Shown one piece after another: positions 1 through 7,916 of a stretch of 18,415 nt of DNA. The notes under the pieces are model-generated. The model worked only from the letters and a program-made list of their open reading frames with translations. It searched no databases and was not told the DNA's origin. This DNA comes from CAVDWX01 sp963612735 (lineage in GTDB: Bacteria > Bacillota_I > Bacilli_A > RFN20 > CAG-826). The position numbers were made by a program, and so were the translations under genes. The stretch is from NCBI GenBank assembly GCA_963612735.1, contig CAVDWX010000022.1, forward strand, positions 1 through 18,415, in the 5' to 3' direction. Numbering within the stretch: the first letter of the stretch is position 1; each line of letters begins with the position of its first letter.

Positions 1-656
1 GCGTAAGTATCTCTAACTGAATCTTTAATTGAAATCGTATTTTTATAATCTTTATCCCATAAAGTGGTCCAATACTTCATATCGGAAAAAATATCTTCCA
101 TTTTCATATTGCGTTTATTAAAAGTGGAAAAATTAGGATTAAATAAAATACCTAACGTTCCCCACATATATCCGATAGCGTAATCTTTGACAAATTCATC
201 GTTAACTTGGATATTATCTAGTCTAGAACCAATATATTTAGAGGCATATTTAGTGTAATTAGGAATTTTGGTGCGGTCTAATTTGCTCAAAAGCCCTTCT
301 CTCATCATTTTTTGAATCATATAGTCACTCGGACATATTAAATCATAAGAATTTTTACCAGTTAAAAGTTCGTTATACATGGTCTCATTAGTGTCGGTTG
401 ATTCATAGATAACGCGAGCATTTTTATAACCATTCTCTTTAGCGTATTTTTCAAATTGAATGATTAAATCCTCTTTTTCATATCCACCTTCAATATCTTG
501 TTCATAAATATAATCCTCAACATTCATGATGCGGATAGTTTGCGAACCAGATTTAATCTCTTCCGTGGCAAAAGCTTCTTGGGGAGTAGAAATAAAAAGG
601 AAAGAAAAGAAAGAAATTCCTAAAATAAAAGGAGCGATAAAACGTCTAAATTTCAT
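1..656 (-). CDS. potD: Spermidine/putrescine ABC transporter substrate-binding protein PotD (partial, C-terminus beyond left edge)
   Basis: Extracellular polyamine-binding component of the PotABCD importer. About 218 N-terminal residues are visible. A start at 656 is supported by AGAGGAT 8 bases upstream, inside the end of potC, which it overlaps by 11 bp. Residues 1-30 form a signal peptide: basic MKFRR, a hydrophobic core, and an AFA/TEE signal-peptidase-I-like site after Ala30. There is no lipobox cysteine, whereas Gram-positive PotD proteins are usually lipoproteins, so this one may be released or held by an uncleaved helix. After it come the family features: an IRIMNVEDYIYE-type first strand, then TNETMYNELLTG and YDLICPSDYMIQKM, and near the edge KDSVRDTY, a typical PotD segment. 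Its place as fourth gene of potABCD confirms the assignment. The transported polyamine species cannot be read from sequence. Confidence 0.93.
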   Translation of the reverse strand, partial: MKFRRFIAPFILGISFFSFLFISTPQEAFATEEIKSGSQTIRIMNVEDYIYEQDIEGGYEKEDLIIQFEKYAKENGYKNARVIYESTDTNETMYNELLTGKNSYDLICPSDYMIQKMMREGLLSKLDRTKIPNYTKYASKYIGSRLDNIQVNDEFVKDYAIGYMWGTLGILFNPNFSTFNKRNMKMEDIFSDMKYWTTLWDKDYKNTISIKDSVRDTY

Positions 657-1509
657 GATTTAATCCTCTTTTCTTTTTATATAATGACGTGTTTTTACTT
701 TTTATGTATTTAGATATAGAAATAACGCCAACAACAATTGCCACCACTAAGAAGATGATTGTCGTAAGCGCTCTCATCTCCACTGGAATAGGACCTTTTT
801 TAATTTTGGATTGAACTAATGTCGATAAAGTATCAATGGAAGCATCTCCACTTAATAATCCAGGTCCTCGAGTAAAGGCAGTAATGATAAAATCATCCAA
901 AGATAAAGTGATGGAAAGTAAGAAGCCAGATAAGATGCCTGGTAAAGTTTCTGGAATAATAACTTTATTTAAGGCTTGTCGAGGAGTAGAACCTAAGTCA
1001 ATGGCTGCTTCATATAAACTTGGATCCATTTGCATAAGTTTAGGCCTTACCGAAATATAGACAAAAGGAATAGATAAAACAACATGACCAATGAGAAGCG
1101 TCCAATAAGAAAATAGTTGTTTTCCTTTAAATATATATGATCCTAAAAAGACAAACATCACCGTTAAAGATAGGGCCATCACGATTTCAGCATTGACGAT
1201 AGGAATTTGAGTAACTGAATCGAAAGCTTTTCTTATTTTTTTTGAAGAATAAAAAGCCCCGATAGCGCCTAAAGTACCAATAACAGTAGAAACTAAAGCG
1301 CTCGTAAAAGCGATGATAAGGGTATTACCTAAAGCTTTCATAATTTCGTTATTGGTAAATAAACGGGGATATAAATTTAAACTAAAACCAGTCCATTCAC
1401 CAACGTTAGTCGCTTCTGTAAAAGAAAAAGCAATGAGTACCAAAATTGGTAAATACATAAATAAAAGCAAAAGCCAAATATAAGTTTGCCCAATAATTTT
1501 CTTTACCAT
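646..1509 (-). CDS. potC: Spermidine/putrescine ABC transporter permease PotC
   Basis: Inner-membrane permease subunit that pairs with PotB and docks on PotA. The 287 residues contain about six hydrophobic helices: roughly 9-30, 60-86, 105-124, 135-155, 193-213 and 248-266. The cytoplasmic EAA coupling loop is clear at residues 167-191 (EAAIDLGSTPRQAL, then IIPETLPGI). The start at 1509 has GAGGT about 8 bases upstream and overlaps the potB stop by 7 bp. This implies translational coupling. The reading frame ends in TAG inside the potD start region. Length and motif order are normal for the family. Confidence 0.95.
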   Translation of the reverse strand: MVKKIIGQTYIWLLLLFMYLPILVLIAFSFTEATNVGEWTGFSLNLYPRLFTNNEIMKALGNTLIIAFTSALVSTVIGTLGAIGAFYSSKKIRKAFDSVTQIPIVNAEIVMALSLTVMFVFLGSYIFKGKQLFSYWTLLIGHVVLSIPFVYISVRPKLMQMDPSLYEAAIDLGSTPRQALNKVIIPETLPGILSGFLLSITLSLDDFIITAFTRGPGLLSGDASIDTLSTLVQSKIKKGPIPVEMRALTTIIFLVVAIVVGVISISKYIKSKNTSLYKKKRGLNHEI

Positions 1510-2318
1510 GCATTTTTACCTCGACTTTCTTCTTTTTTAAAGCGGGAACTAATAAGCATTGAAATACCAATAATCGCTAGCATGATAAATGCCATAAAAG
1601 AGCCATCGTTCCAAGCATTATTAGAAAAATCTAAGTAGATATAATTTCCAAACAAAGTAATTTTACCTTCAGAAAGAGTATCGGAAATGACATAGCTCGA
1701 CATCGTCGGCATAAAAGTCATCGTGCAAGCCGAAATAATTCCAGGTAAAGATTGAGGCAAAATGCTCTTTAAAAAAACTTGGAATCGATTAGCGCCTAAA
1801 TCAGAGGCTGCTTCAATTTGAGAACGATCTAATTTAAGCATGGTTGTATATAAAGGAAGGATGACAAACGGCAAATAATTTTGAATCATTCCAATTAAAG
1901 TTGCTAAATAGGGATGATTACCGCCATTGATTCCCATCCAAGTAAGTAAATCACGAGTAGCGCCTGTTCTTAAGACAAAATTAATCCAGGTCGGAGCAAT
2001 AAATAGAGTCACTAAAACGACATTTTTATTAATCTTTTTATCCGCTAAAAAGTAGGCTAATGGATAACCAAGAATTAAACAAGCAATGGTTGTTTGTAAA
2101 GCAATAAATATAGATAAAATCAAAACATTAATTTTAGACCAAGTAGTGAAGAAGTTAATCAAGGCATTGAAGGAAAAATGACCATTATCAGTAAATGCAT
2201 AAAATAAAATAATTAAAATAGGAATGATGATAAATAAAACTAAAAATAAGCCGTATGGTATGCATAAATATTTGCGTTGAAAAAGAGAAAATGTTCTCCT
2301 TTTATTCTTCGACTTCAT
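1503..2318 (-). CDS. potB: Spermidine/putrescine ABC transporter permease PotB
   Basis: First permease subunit of the polyamine importer, 271 residues. A basic N-terminus (MKSKNKRR) precedes a strong helix at about 20-42; further helices lie near 66-90, 100-117, 138-160, 195-215 and 241-257. The EAA loop is at 169-193 (EAASDLGANRFQVF, then ILPQSLPGI). The start overlaps the 3' end of potA by 17 bp. Only a weak AAAGG sits about 13 bases upstream of ATG, so initiation probably depends on ribosomes finishing potA. Confidence 0.95.
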   Translation of the reverse strand: MKSKNKRRTFSLFQRKYLCIPYGLFLVLFIIIPILIILFYAFTDNGHFSFNALINFFTTWSKINVLILSIFIALQTTIACLILGYPLAYFLADKKINKNVVLVTLFIAPTWINFVLRTGATRDLLTWMGINGGNHPYLATLIGMIQNYLPFVILPLYTTMLKLDRSQIEAASDLGANRFQVFLKSILPQSLPGIISACTMTFMPTMSSYVISDTLSEGKITLFGNYIYLDFSNNAWNDGSFMAFIMLAIIGISMLISSRFKKEESRGKNAW

Positions 2319-3831
2319 ATTTTTTAATATCGCCTTTCAAAGTCAATTTAATTTTATTAGGAGGAAGAATAATTGAAACTTGATCGCCTTCATTCCAAAG
2401 ATAATCAGTATCAATAATAAAATCTTCATCCTCTTCAGTACGCGCTAAAACGCTATAATGGTCACCTTTATAAATTTGAGCGATGATGACAGCATTGCAT
2501 TGGCCGTTATCAAAACCATCAGCTAATTCGACATCTCTTAAATTGATTTCAGCGATGACATCAGCGTCATTTAAATCATATTTCTTGCCATCTTCAGAAA
2601 TTAAATAACCTTCGTAATCAACATAAGACTTACTTAATAATTTAGTAACATCACATGTAAAAGGAGTATCAGAGATGACTACTTCGTTATTTTTATTAAT
2701 CCATGCTTCAGGATAGATATTTTTGGTGACTTCTTTTTTCATGATTTGAATGTTGCTAGGTTCAACATCAACTGTTACTAGATCACTAACTTTTCTTTCT
2801 TTGGTATCTTGAACGGTTACTTCATTTTTTCCAACCATCACCACGTATTCAAAATGGACACCTTTAAAAACTTTTGTGGTAATCTTACCAACAAGTTTTG
2901 CTCCATCATAATTTTCATTCGTTTTAGCGAGTAAAACATCTTCAGGACGAATCACAACATCCACTTTTTCATTTAAAGGGAAATCATCCACACAGCTAAA
3001 TATATGACCTAAGAATTTAACTTTCTTTTTGCCCACCATAGTGGCGTTATAAATGTTAGATTCACCGATGAAATTAGCGACATAAGCGTTGACTGGTTCA
3101 TTATAAATATCTTTAGGAGAACCGATTTGTTGAATTTCTCCACCTTTCATGACGACAATCGTATCTGACATCGTCAAAGCTTCTTCCTGGTCATGAGTAA
3201 CATAAATAAAGGTAATACCTAACTTTTTATGCATCTCTTTTAATTCGAGTTGCATATCTTTTCTCATCTTTAAGTCAAGTGCACCCAAAGGTTCATCTAA
3301 TAACAATATCTCAGGTTCATTTACAATTGCTCGAGCAATAGCGACGCGTTGTTGCTGCCCACCAGAAAGCGTGGAAATATCTCGATCTTCAAATTCTTCT
3401 AAATCAACAATCTTTAAAGCGCGAGCCACTTTTTTATCAATTTCACTGCGCGAAAGATGCTTCATTTTAATGATTTCTTTGCCTCGTCGAGTGATTTTAA
3501 CTGGCACTTTTTTGAGTTTTAGACCAAAAGCGATGTTGTCATATACATCTAAATAAGGAAATAAAGCATATCTTTGAAAGACAGTATTGATGGGACGTTT
3601 ATAAGGAGGAATACGTGTAATATCTTCTCCGTTAAGAAGAATTTTACCAGAAGTTGGTGTTTCAAAACCCGCAATCATTCTAAGAGTGGTCGTTTTTCCA
3701 CATCCGGAAGGTCCTAAAAAAGTCACAAATTCGCCTTTAGTGATGTTTAAATTGAAGTCATCAACAACAGTCACTCCATCAAATTCTTTATGAACGTTTA
3801 CTAAAGAGATAATACAATTTTCTTTTTCCAT
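2302..3831 (-). CDS. potA: Spermidine/putrescine ABC transporter ATPase PotA, long form
   Basis: ATP-hydrolysing subunit of the polyamine importer. Visible motifs are Walker A GPSGCGKT (40-47), Q-loop Gln86, signature LSGGQ (155-159), Walker B ILLLDE (175-180) and switch His213. At 509 residues it is well above the usual 350-380. Two parts explain this: a basic insertion of about 20 residues at 108-130, between AFGLKLKK and IDKKVARAL, and an extended C-terminus. A TOBE-like domain covers about 262-365. A second TOBE-like segment, VIAEINLRDVEL through NKIKLTLKG, covers about 425-500. Long PotA proteins are also known in mycoplasmas. Start at 3831 is supported by GGAGGG 6-7 bases upstream. It is the first gene of the operon, with a promoter candidate at 3882-3910. 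Confidence 0.96.
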   Translation of the reverse strand: MEKENCIISLVNVHKEFDGVTVVDDFNLNITKGEFVTFLGPSGCGKTTTLRMIAGFETPTSGKILLNGEDITRIPPYKRPINTVFQRYALFPYLDVYDNIAFGLKLKKVPVKITRRGKEIIKMKHLSRSEIDKKVARALKIVDLEEFEDRDISTLSGGQQQRVAIARAIVNEPEILLLDEPLGALDLKMRKDMQLELKEMHKKLGITFIYVTHDQEEALTMSDTIVVMKGGEIQQIGSPKDIYNEPVNAYVANFIGESNIYNATMVGKKKVKFLGHIFSCVDDFPLNEKVDVVIRPEDVLLAKTNENYDGAKLVGKITTKVFKGVHFEYVVMVGKNEVTVQDTKERKVSDLVTVDVEPSNIQIMKKEVTKNIYPEAWINKNNEVVISDTPFTCDVTKLLSKSYVDYEGYLISEDGKKYDLNDADVIAEINLRDVELADGFDNGQCNAVIIAQIYKGDHYSVLARTEEDEDFIIDTDYLWNEGDQVSIILPPNKIKLTLKGDIKKYEVEE

Positions 3832-3881
3832 TATTTTCCCTCCAAAAATTAAGCAATAAAGCTATCTTAATTTCGATAAAA

Positions 3882-3910
3882 AATATAAAGAAAAAAATAT
3901 CAAAAAACAA
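3882..3910 (-). promoter_or_regulatory. Candidate promoter of the potABCD operon
   Basis: Read on the minus strand, TTGTTT (3910-3905) and TATATT (3887-3882) are separated by 17 bases. This is a normal sigma-A spacing and would start transcription roughly 45 bases before potA. The 307-bp gap 3832-4138 is divergent between potA and the lipoprotein gene and extremely AT-rich, so chance matches are likely. Apart from promoter candidates I see no riboswitch or strong hairpin in it. Confidence 0.45.
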
Positions 3911-3973
3911 ACTATTTTTTTAAAAACTTTTTTTAGCTTCATTTATTTATAAATCTAAAAGTAAACTTTTTCT

Positions 3974-3982
3974 TGCTATAAT
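3974..3982 (+). promoter_or_regulatory. Possible distal extended -10 promoter for the 4139 gene
   Basis: TTGCTATAAT contains a perfect TATAAT (3977-3982) preceded by TG one base away, an extended -10 arrangement. No good -35 is visible. If used, it gives a leader of about 150 bases with no recognised structure. Confidence 0.3.
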
Positions 3983-4075
3983 CGAAAAGTAATCGAATAA
4001 AATTGTGCTCGTTTTTTTATCAAAATTTCGCTCCATTTTTCTTTGAATTTTTTAAAATTAATTTTGCTCAAAAAA

Positions 4076-4105
4076 TTGATTAAGATTGAAAGAGCTTTTT
4101 ATAGA
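4076..4105 (+). promoter_or_regulatory. Candidate proximal promoter for the 4139 lipoprotein gene
   Basis: TTGATT (4076-4081) and TATAGA (4100-4105) are 18 bases apart, giving a predicted leader of about 27 bases before ATG 4139. It is a better two-element match than the distal candidate at 3974-3982. Confidence 0.38.
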
Positions 4106-4138
4106 CATTAAGATAGTAGAGGAAGTAGGTAAATTTGT

Positions 4139-5170
4139 ATGAAAAAAATAATGTTATTATTACCTCTTATTGCCCCTTTATTCCTCATCAGTTGTAAGGA
4201 GAAAAGTAAGCCTATTATTACATATGGAACATATCTAAATGAAGGCGCTACTGAATTGGCAAATTACGGCGATTTAAAAACTAAATTAGACAATCAAGAA
4301 ACTCTCATTTTAGTGGTCCATCCTAGTGATGAAGGTTGTTCATGTTGGAGAGATTTTAAAACCATCATCGATAATTATGTCAATAAATACCATATTCAAA
4401 TATATAAAATCGACCAAAAAGAATTTGAAGATAATAAAAAATTCGGATTAACCATCTCGAGTGATTCACCTTCTTTATCTATTTTTAATAAAGGTAAACT
4501 CTATAAAGACATTTCATATAGTTCGACTAGCAGTACATTTCATTCTTCTCCTGCCTTAAAAGCCACTCTCGATAAATACGTAATTGAACCAAGTATATTT
4601 TGGATTAGCCATGAAGATTTACAAGCTAAAATTAAAGAAGGTGGTTTAGTCATTAATCAAATAACACGTCAAACATGTCCAGACTGCCAATACGCTTTCC
4701 CAAATGTTGTTCAAAAATATCTATATCAAAAAAAGAATTTTACTAATCCTTTATATTTATTAGACATTGATAAATATCGAGGAACCGATCAATATCAAGA
4801 AATAAAAGACGCTTATCAGTTAAGCGAAAACACAAACGCAACACTAGGCTATGAAAGCGGAGTTGTTCCCACTACTCAGATTTGGAAAGACGGCAAATTA
4901 TTCGACGCTAGTGTATATTTTAATGACACTATTACATATGAAAATAAAGCTTACACTATTACTAATTCTTATTACACTGAAACTAGAATAAAAGAATTAA
5001 AATATCTTAAAGATGGTAATTATTCTCCACTAGTGGGTTTATTAATACCAGAAGAAGATATTAATAAATATGAATTAGAAGAAGGCTATTATTATTCCTG
5101 GAAACAAGATAAAGCCGCAAAATACCATACGCCTTTTTTAGAAGATTTCCTAAAAACTTATTTAGCTTAA
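4139..5170 (+). CDS. Lipoprotein with two thioredoxin-like domains
   Basis: Predicted surface lipoprotein of 343 residues. The signal peptide ends in lipobox LISC, with Cys19 as lipid-anchor residue. The rest looks like two thioredoxin-fold units. The first (about 40-130) has LILVVHPSDEG followed by CSC (Cys67, Cys69) where the active site would be, a cis-Pro-like DSPSLSIF (Pro111), and FNKGKLY. The second (about 150-343) has a clear CPDC (Cys180/Cys183) at the start of a helix, and VVPTTQIWKDGKL with cis-Pro244. The CPDC suggests a thiol-disulfide role outside the membrane; the CSC site may be degenerate or may form a different redox pair. No membrane partner such as CcdA or DsbD is in the window. 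A GAGGAAGTAGG stretch precedes the start. Its stop interlocks with the ldh stop. I do not recognise a named family. Confidence 0.75.
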   Translation: MKKIMLLLPLIAPLFLISCKEKSKPIITYGTYLNEGATELANYGDLKTKLDNQETLILVVHPSDEGCSCWRDFKTIIDNYVNKYHIQIYKIDQKEFEDNKKFGLTISSDSPSLSIFNKGKLYKDISYSSTSSTFHSSPALKATLDKYVIEPSIFWISHEDLQAKIKEGGLVINQITRQTCPDCQYAFPNVVQKYLYQKKNFTNPLYLLDIDKYRGTDQYQEIKDAYQLSENTNATLGYESGVVPTTQIWKDGKLFDASVYFNDTITYENKAYTITNSYYTETRIKELKYLKDGNYSPLVGLLIPEEDINKYELEEGYYYSWKQDKAAKYHTPFLEDFLKTYLA

Positions 5171-6123
5171 ATATTTAGTTCATCAATAATAGATTTAAGA
5201 GTCCTACCAGATTTAATTAAGCCTTGATATTCGCTTAATGAATAATCTAATTTAAGGACTCTTTTTATTCCTTTTGTTGAAATAACGCACGGTAAAGAGA
5301 AATAGAAATCTTTAACCTCATTATCGAGTTCATCATCAATTAAAGTGGAAACGGTAAGAACGCTATAAGAGTCATTTAAAATAGAATCGATAATTTTGCT
5401 TACCGCTAAACCAACAGCGTAAAATGTCGCACCTTTCTTTTGAATAATTTCATAAGCAGCATCTTTTACTTTTTTATGCAAATCTTCCATCCTTGTCATG
5501 TTTTTGCCATTACATTTCCCGCATCCTGCACAAAATTTATCTAACGTAAGACCACCAATTGAAGTTACTGACCAAGCAGCAACTTCGCTATCTCCATGCT
5601 CTCCTAAAACAAATGTATGGATATTTCTAGCATCGACATGAGTGTCTTCACTAATCGCAGATTTTAACCTCGCAGTATCTAAAACAGTTCCTGAACCAAT
5701 CACTTGAGATGAAGGTAAATTCAATTTTTTATAAACGTAATAGGAAAGAATATCAACTGGATTACTAACAACTAAAACAATAAGGTCATCGTGGATGAAA
5801 GGCTTCATATTATCGATAATAGAGTCAAAGACTTTAAGGTTCCTTTTTAATAAATCAATTCGCGTTTCTCCATCTTTTTGTCCCACTCCAGCGGTGATAA
5901 CCACCACATGAGCGTCTTTAATATCGTTATAATCTCCAGCCCTAATAATTTTAGGAGTCACAAAAGGGAGTCCTTGACTGATATCAAGAGCGTCGCCCTC
6001 AGCTTTGGCTTTGTTTAAGTCAACGATAACAATAGATTGAACAAAATTAGAAATGGCTAAAGTATAGGCAAGTGTGCTTCCAACAGCACCATCCCCAATA
6101 ATTACAACACTGCGATTTTTCAT
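5167..6123 (-). CDS. ldh: L-lactate dehydrogenase
   Basis: Cytoplasmic NAD-dependent enzyme that reduces pyruvate to L-lactate, regenerating NAD+ in fermentation. The 318-residue length is typical. Visible features are Rossmann GDGAVGS (10-16), Asp35 at the end of strand 2 (NADH preference), Gln82 in GQKDGETR (the position that separates lactate from malate dehydrogenases), substrate Arg88, Asp149 and Arg152 in VLDTAR, and catalytic His176 in GEHGDS. An unusual cysteine cluster, CAGCGKC (Cys198, Cys201, Cys204), lies in the loop after WSVTSIGGLTL. Start at 6123 has a near-perfect AAGGAGGT. It is the third gene of an operon, 14 bp after add. Confidence 0.95.
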   Translation of the reverse strand: MKNRSVVIIGDGAVGSTLAYTLAISNFVQSIVIVDLNKAKAEGDALDISQGLPFVTPKIIRAGDYNDIKDAHVVVITAGVGQKDGETRIDLLKRNLKVFDSIIDNMKPFIHDDLIVLVVSNPVDILSYYVYKKLNLPSSQVIGSGTVLDTARLKSAISEDTHVDARNIHTFVLGEHGDSEVAAWSVTSIGGLTLDKFCAGCGKCNGKNMTRMEDLHKKVKDAAYEIIQKKGATFYAVGLAVSKIIDSILNDSYSVLTVSTLIDDELDNEVKDFYFSLPCVISTKGIKRVLKLDYSLSEYQGLIKSGRTLKSIIDELNI

Positions 6124-6137
6124 AAAAGATAACCTCC

Positions 6138-7136
6138 TTACGAGATTATCTTAGCATAGAAATCATCAATCTTATTCATTAACGCTTTAGTTAATTCTAA
6201 TTTCTCATTATCACTAATAAAACTAGCTTGAATCGCGTTATATAAAAGATGATAAATTTCATCCTTTCTTAAATGAAATGTATGATATAAATGTTTGTAT
6301 TCATCGACAATTGTAGTATTTGAAACCGTCATATTGTCAGTATTGACTGTTACTTTGATTCCAAATCTAAAGAAATCCATAAGTGGAACGTCTTGATAAG
6401 ACTTTAAGGACTTAGTTTGTAAATTAGAAGTTGGACAAAATTCAAAAACAATATCGTTATTTATAACTCGATTAATCGTTAAGGGATCTAAAGAAAGATG
6501 AACGCCATGTCCTATTCTTTTTGCACCCATATCAAGTGCTCTCATAATTTCATCATTTCCACATGCTTCACCAGCATGAATGATAATATTTAATCCGTAT
6601 TCTTTAGCTTTATTAAAAATATTAGCGTAATGGGTAGCAGGATATAATGCTTCTGGACCCGCTAAATCGATAGCAACTACTTTATTACCTTTAAATTTAT
6701 GAGCGACTTCTACCGTTTCCATATTTGTAAGTTCATCAGCTTGCCTCATACAGCAAAGAATAATATTCGCGGTAAAGCCTTTCTTGCCTTTTAAAGCCTC
6801 TTTTAATCCATTTGCAACAGCTTCAGTCACTTCTTCTTGCGTTAAACCGTTTTGAAGATGAAGTTGAGGGGCAAATCTAATTTCAGCGTAGATTAAACCT
6901 TGCTCGTAAAGACGATTAATTAATGATTTAATCGCATAATTCAAATATTCTCTTTCTTGCAAAAACTTAAGTGGCAAATCAAATCTCTCTAAATAACATT
7001 CTAAAGAAGGACAGTCACTAGGGACGTGAATATTATTTGGAAAATCATCTCCTAAAGGAATATTAGATACTTTAGAAAGAATTTTAAAATCTTTTTCTGA
7101 TAAAGAACCATCGAGGTGTAAATGTAAATCAATCAT
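6138..7136 (-). CDS. add: Adenosine deaminase
   Basis: Converts adenosine (and deoxyadenosine) to inosine and ammonia, a purine-salvage step in the cytoplasm. The zinc and catalytic residues of the amidohydrolase fold are all present: His5 and His7 in DLHLHLDG, His187 and Glu190 in HAGEA, His210 in RIGHGVHL, and Asp267 in VNTDN. IDLAGPE (157-162) is also typical. Its 332 residues are a normal length. AAAGGAG lies 8 bases before ATG 7136. It sits between the MBL-fold hydrolase and ldh genes with gaps of 17 and 14 bp, so the three are almost certainly cotranscribed. Confidence 0.94.
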   Translation of the reverse strand: MIDLHLHLDGSLSEKDFKILSKVSNIPLGDDFPNNIHVPSDCPSLECYLERFDLPLKFLQEREYLNYAIKSLINRLYEQGLIYAEIRFAPQLHLQNGLTQEEVTEAVANGLKEALKGKKGFTANIILCCMRQADELTNMETVEVAHKFKGNKVVAIDLAGPEALYPATHYANIFNKAKEYGLNIIIHAGEACGNDEIMRALDMGAKRIGHGVHLSLDPLTINRVINNDIVFEFCPTSNLQTKSLKSYQDVPLMDFFRFGIKVTVNTDNMTVSNTTIVDEYKHLYHTFHLRKDEIYHLLYNAIQASFISDNEKLELTKALMNKIDDFYAKIIS

Positions 7137-7153
7137 AAATAGACTCCTTTAAA

Positions 7154-7789
7154 TTACTGTAAATATGAAGAAAATATAATCGCTTTATCTTTGAGCAAAT
7201 GTTCTTGAACAATAAAAGAATTATCAATGTATTTGATATCTTTAAATAATTTGATGAATGTGTCGATTTGATTATCGTCTATATAACCACTTTGATAAGT
7301 TTTATTAAAATAATGCATCGGGACAATAATTTTAGGGTTGGTTAATTGATATAATTTGTAAATTTCTTCCGCTCCTAAAGTGTAAAAGCCGTTAATAGGC
7401 GCTAATAAGACATCAACACCGCTTAAAGCTTTAATAATTTTATCGTTAGGAATAACACCAATATCGCCTAGATGAGCAATCCTAAGATTATCGATATGAA
7501 AGATACGAATGGTGTTCATACCTCGACATTTTCCGTCTTCTTTATCATGTGGAATAAGATATTCTTCGACATCTAATTTATGATGATTTGATGAAAGCTT
7601 TATATATTCACGGGCATTATGATCCTTATGTTCGTGTGAACAAAATATATAGTTGGCTGTTAAATCTTTTTTTAGGGTTAAATTAGGAACACTATTATCA
7701 AAATAAGGGTCAATAATAATAATAGTAGTTCCTTCACTGCTTTTGATTTCAAAACAGGCATGTCCTAGATAAGTAATCTTTGTATTCAT
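7154..7789 (-). CDS. Metal-dependent hydrolase, UPF0173/UlaG-like metallo-beta-lactamase fold
   Basis: Metallo-beta-lactamase-fold hydrolase of about 211 residues; the substrate is unknown. The metal motif is HEHKDH, preceded by IIIIDPYF and followed by IAHLGDIG and PMHYFNKT, the usual order for UlaG-like proteins. I chose the internal ATG at 7789 rather than an in-frame GTG at 7828. Family members begin almost directly at the TKITYLGHACFEI strand, a TATAAT (7822-7817) lies across the upstream extension, and AAAGG occurs between that -10 and ATG 7789, though about 14 bases away. It is the first gene of the operon with add and ldh. That pairing hints at a phosphodiester or nucleotide substrate, but this is only context. 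Confidence 0.85.
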   Translation of the reverse strand: MNTKITYLGHACFEIKSSEGTTIIIIDPYFDNSVPNLTLKKDLTANYIFCSHEHKDHNAREYIKLSSNHHKLDVEEYLIPHDKEDGKCRGMNTIRIFHIDNLRIAHLGDIGVIPNDKIIKALSGVDVLLAPINGFYTLGAEEIYKLYQLTNPKIIVPMHYFNKTYQSGYIDDNQIDTFIKLFKDIKYIDNSFIVQEHLLKDKAIIFSSYLQ

Positions 7790-7816
7790 AAGGTTATAAT
7801 GAGCCTTTACATTCTT

Positions 7817-7822
7817 ATTATA
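7817..7822 (-). promoter_or_regulatory. Candidate -10 element for the hydrolase-add-ldh operon
   Basis: TATAAT on the minus strand, with no convincing -35. It sits in ATTATAAT (7817-7824), which is self-complementary, so a perfect TATAAT also reads on the plus strand. Transcription from here would begin near 7810, just before the chosen start of the hydrolase. Confidence 0.4.
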
Positions 7823-7862
7823 ATACACGCACGCACGTTTATTTATTTTTATGTTAAAAAAA

Positions 7863-7892
7863 TTGTCAAAATTAAATAGATTGGACTATATT
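7863..7892 (+). promoter_or_regulatory. Promoter of mscL
   Basis: TTGTCA (7863-7868) and TATATT (7887-7892) are separated by 18 bases. Predicted transcription starts near 7899, just before the AAAGGA ribosome binding site. This excludes the longer open frame beginning at 7851. Confidence 0.6.
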
Positions 7893-7916
7893 AGAAAGCG
7901 AAAGGAAAAACAAAAT

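Noticed and set aside
7828..7842. Short GCAC/ACGC tandem near 7826-7837 as a repeat element
   Set aside because: Only about three 4-base units; too short to be more than chance.
7851..7916. A 22-residue N-terminal extension of MscL
   Set aside because: It lies upstream of the TTGTCA/TATATT promoter, and the family N-terminus and AAAGGA site fit ATG 7917.
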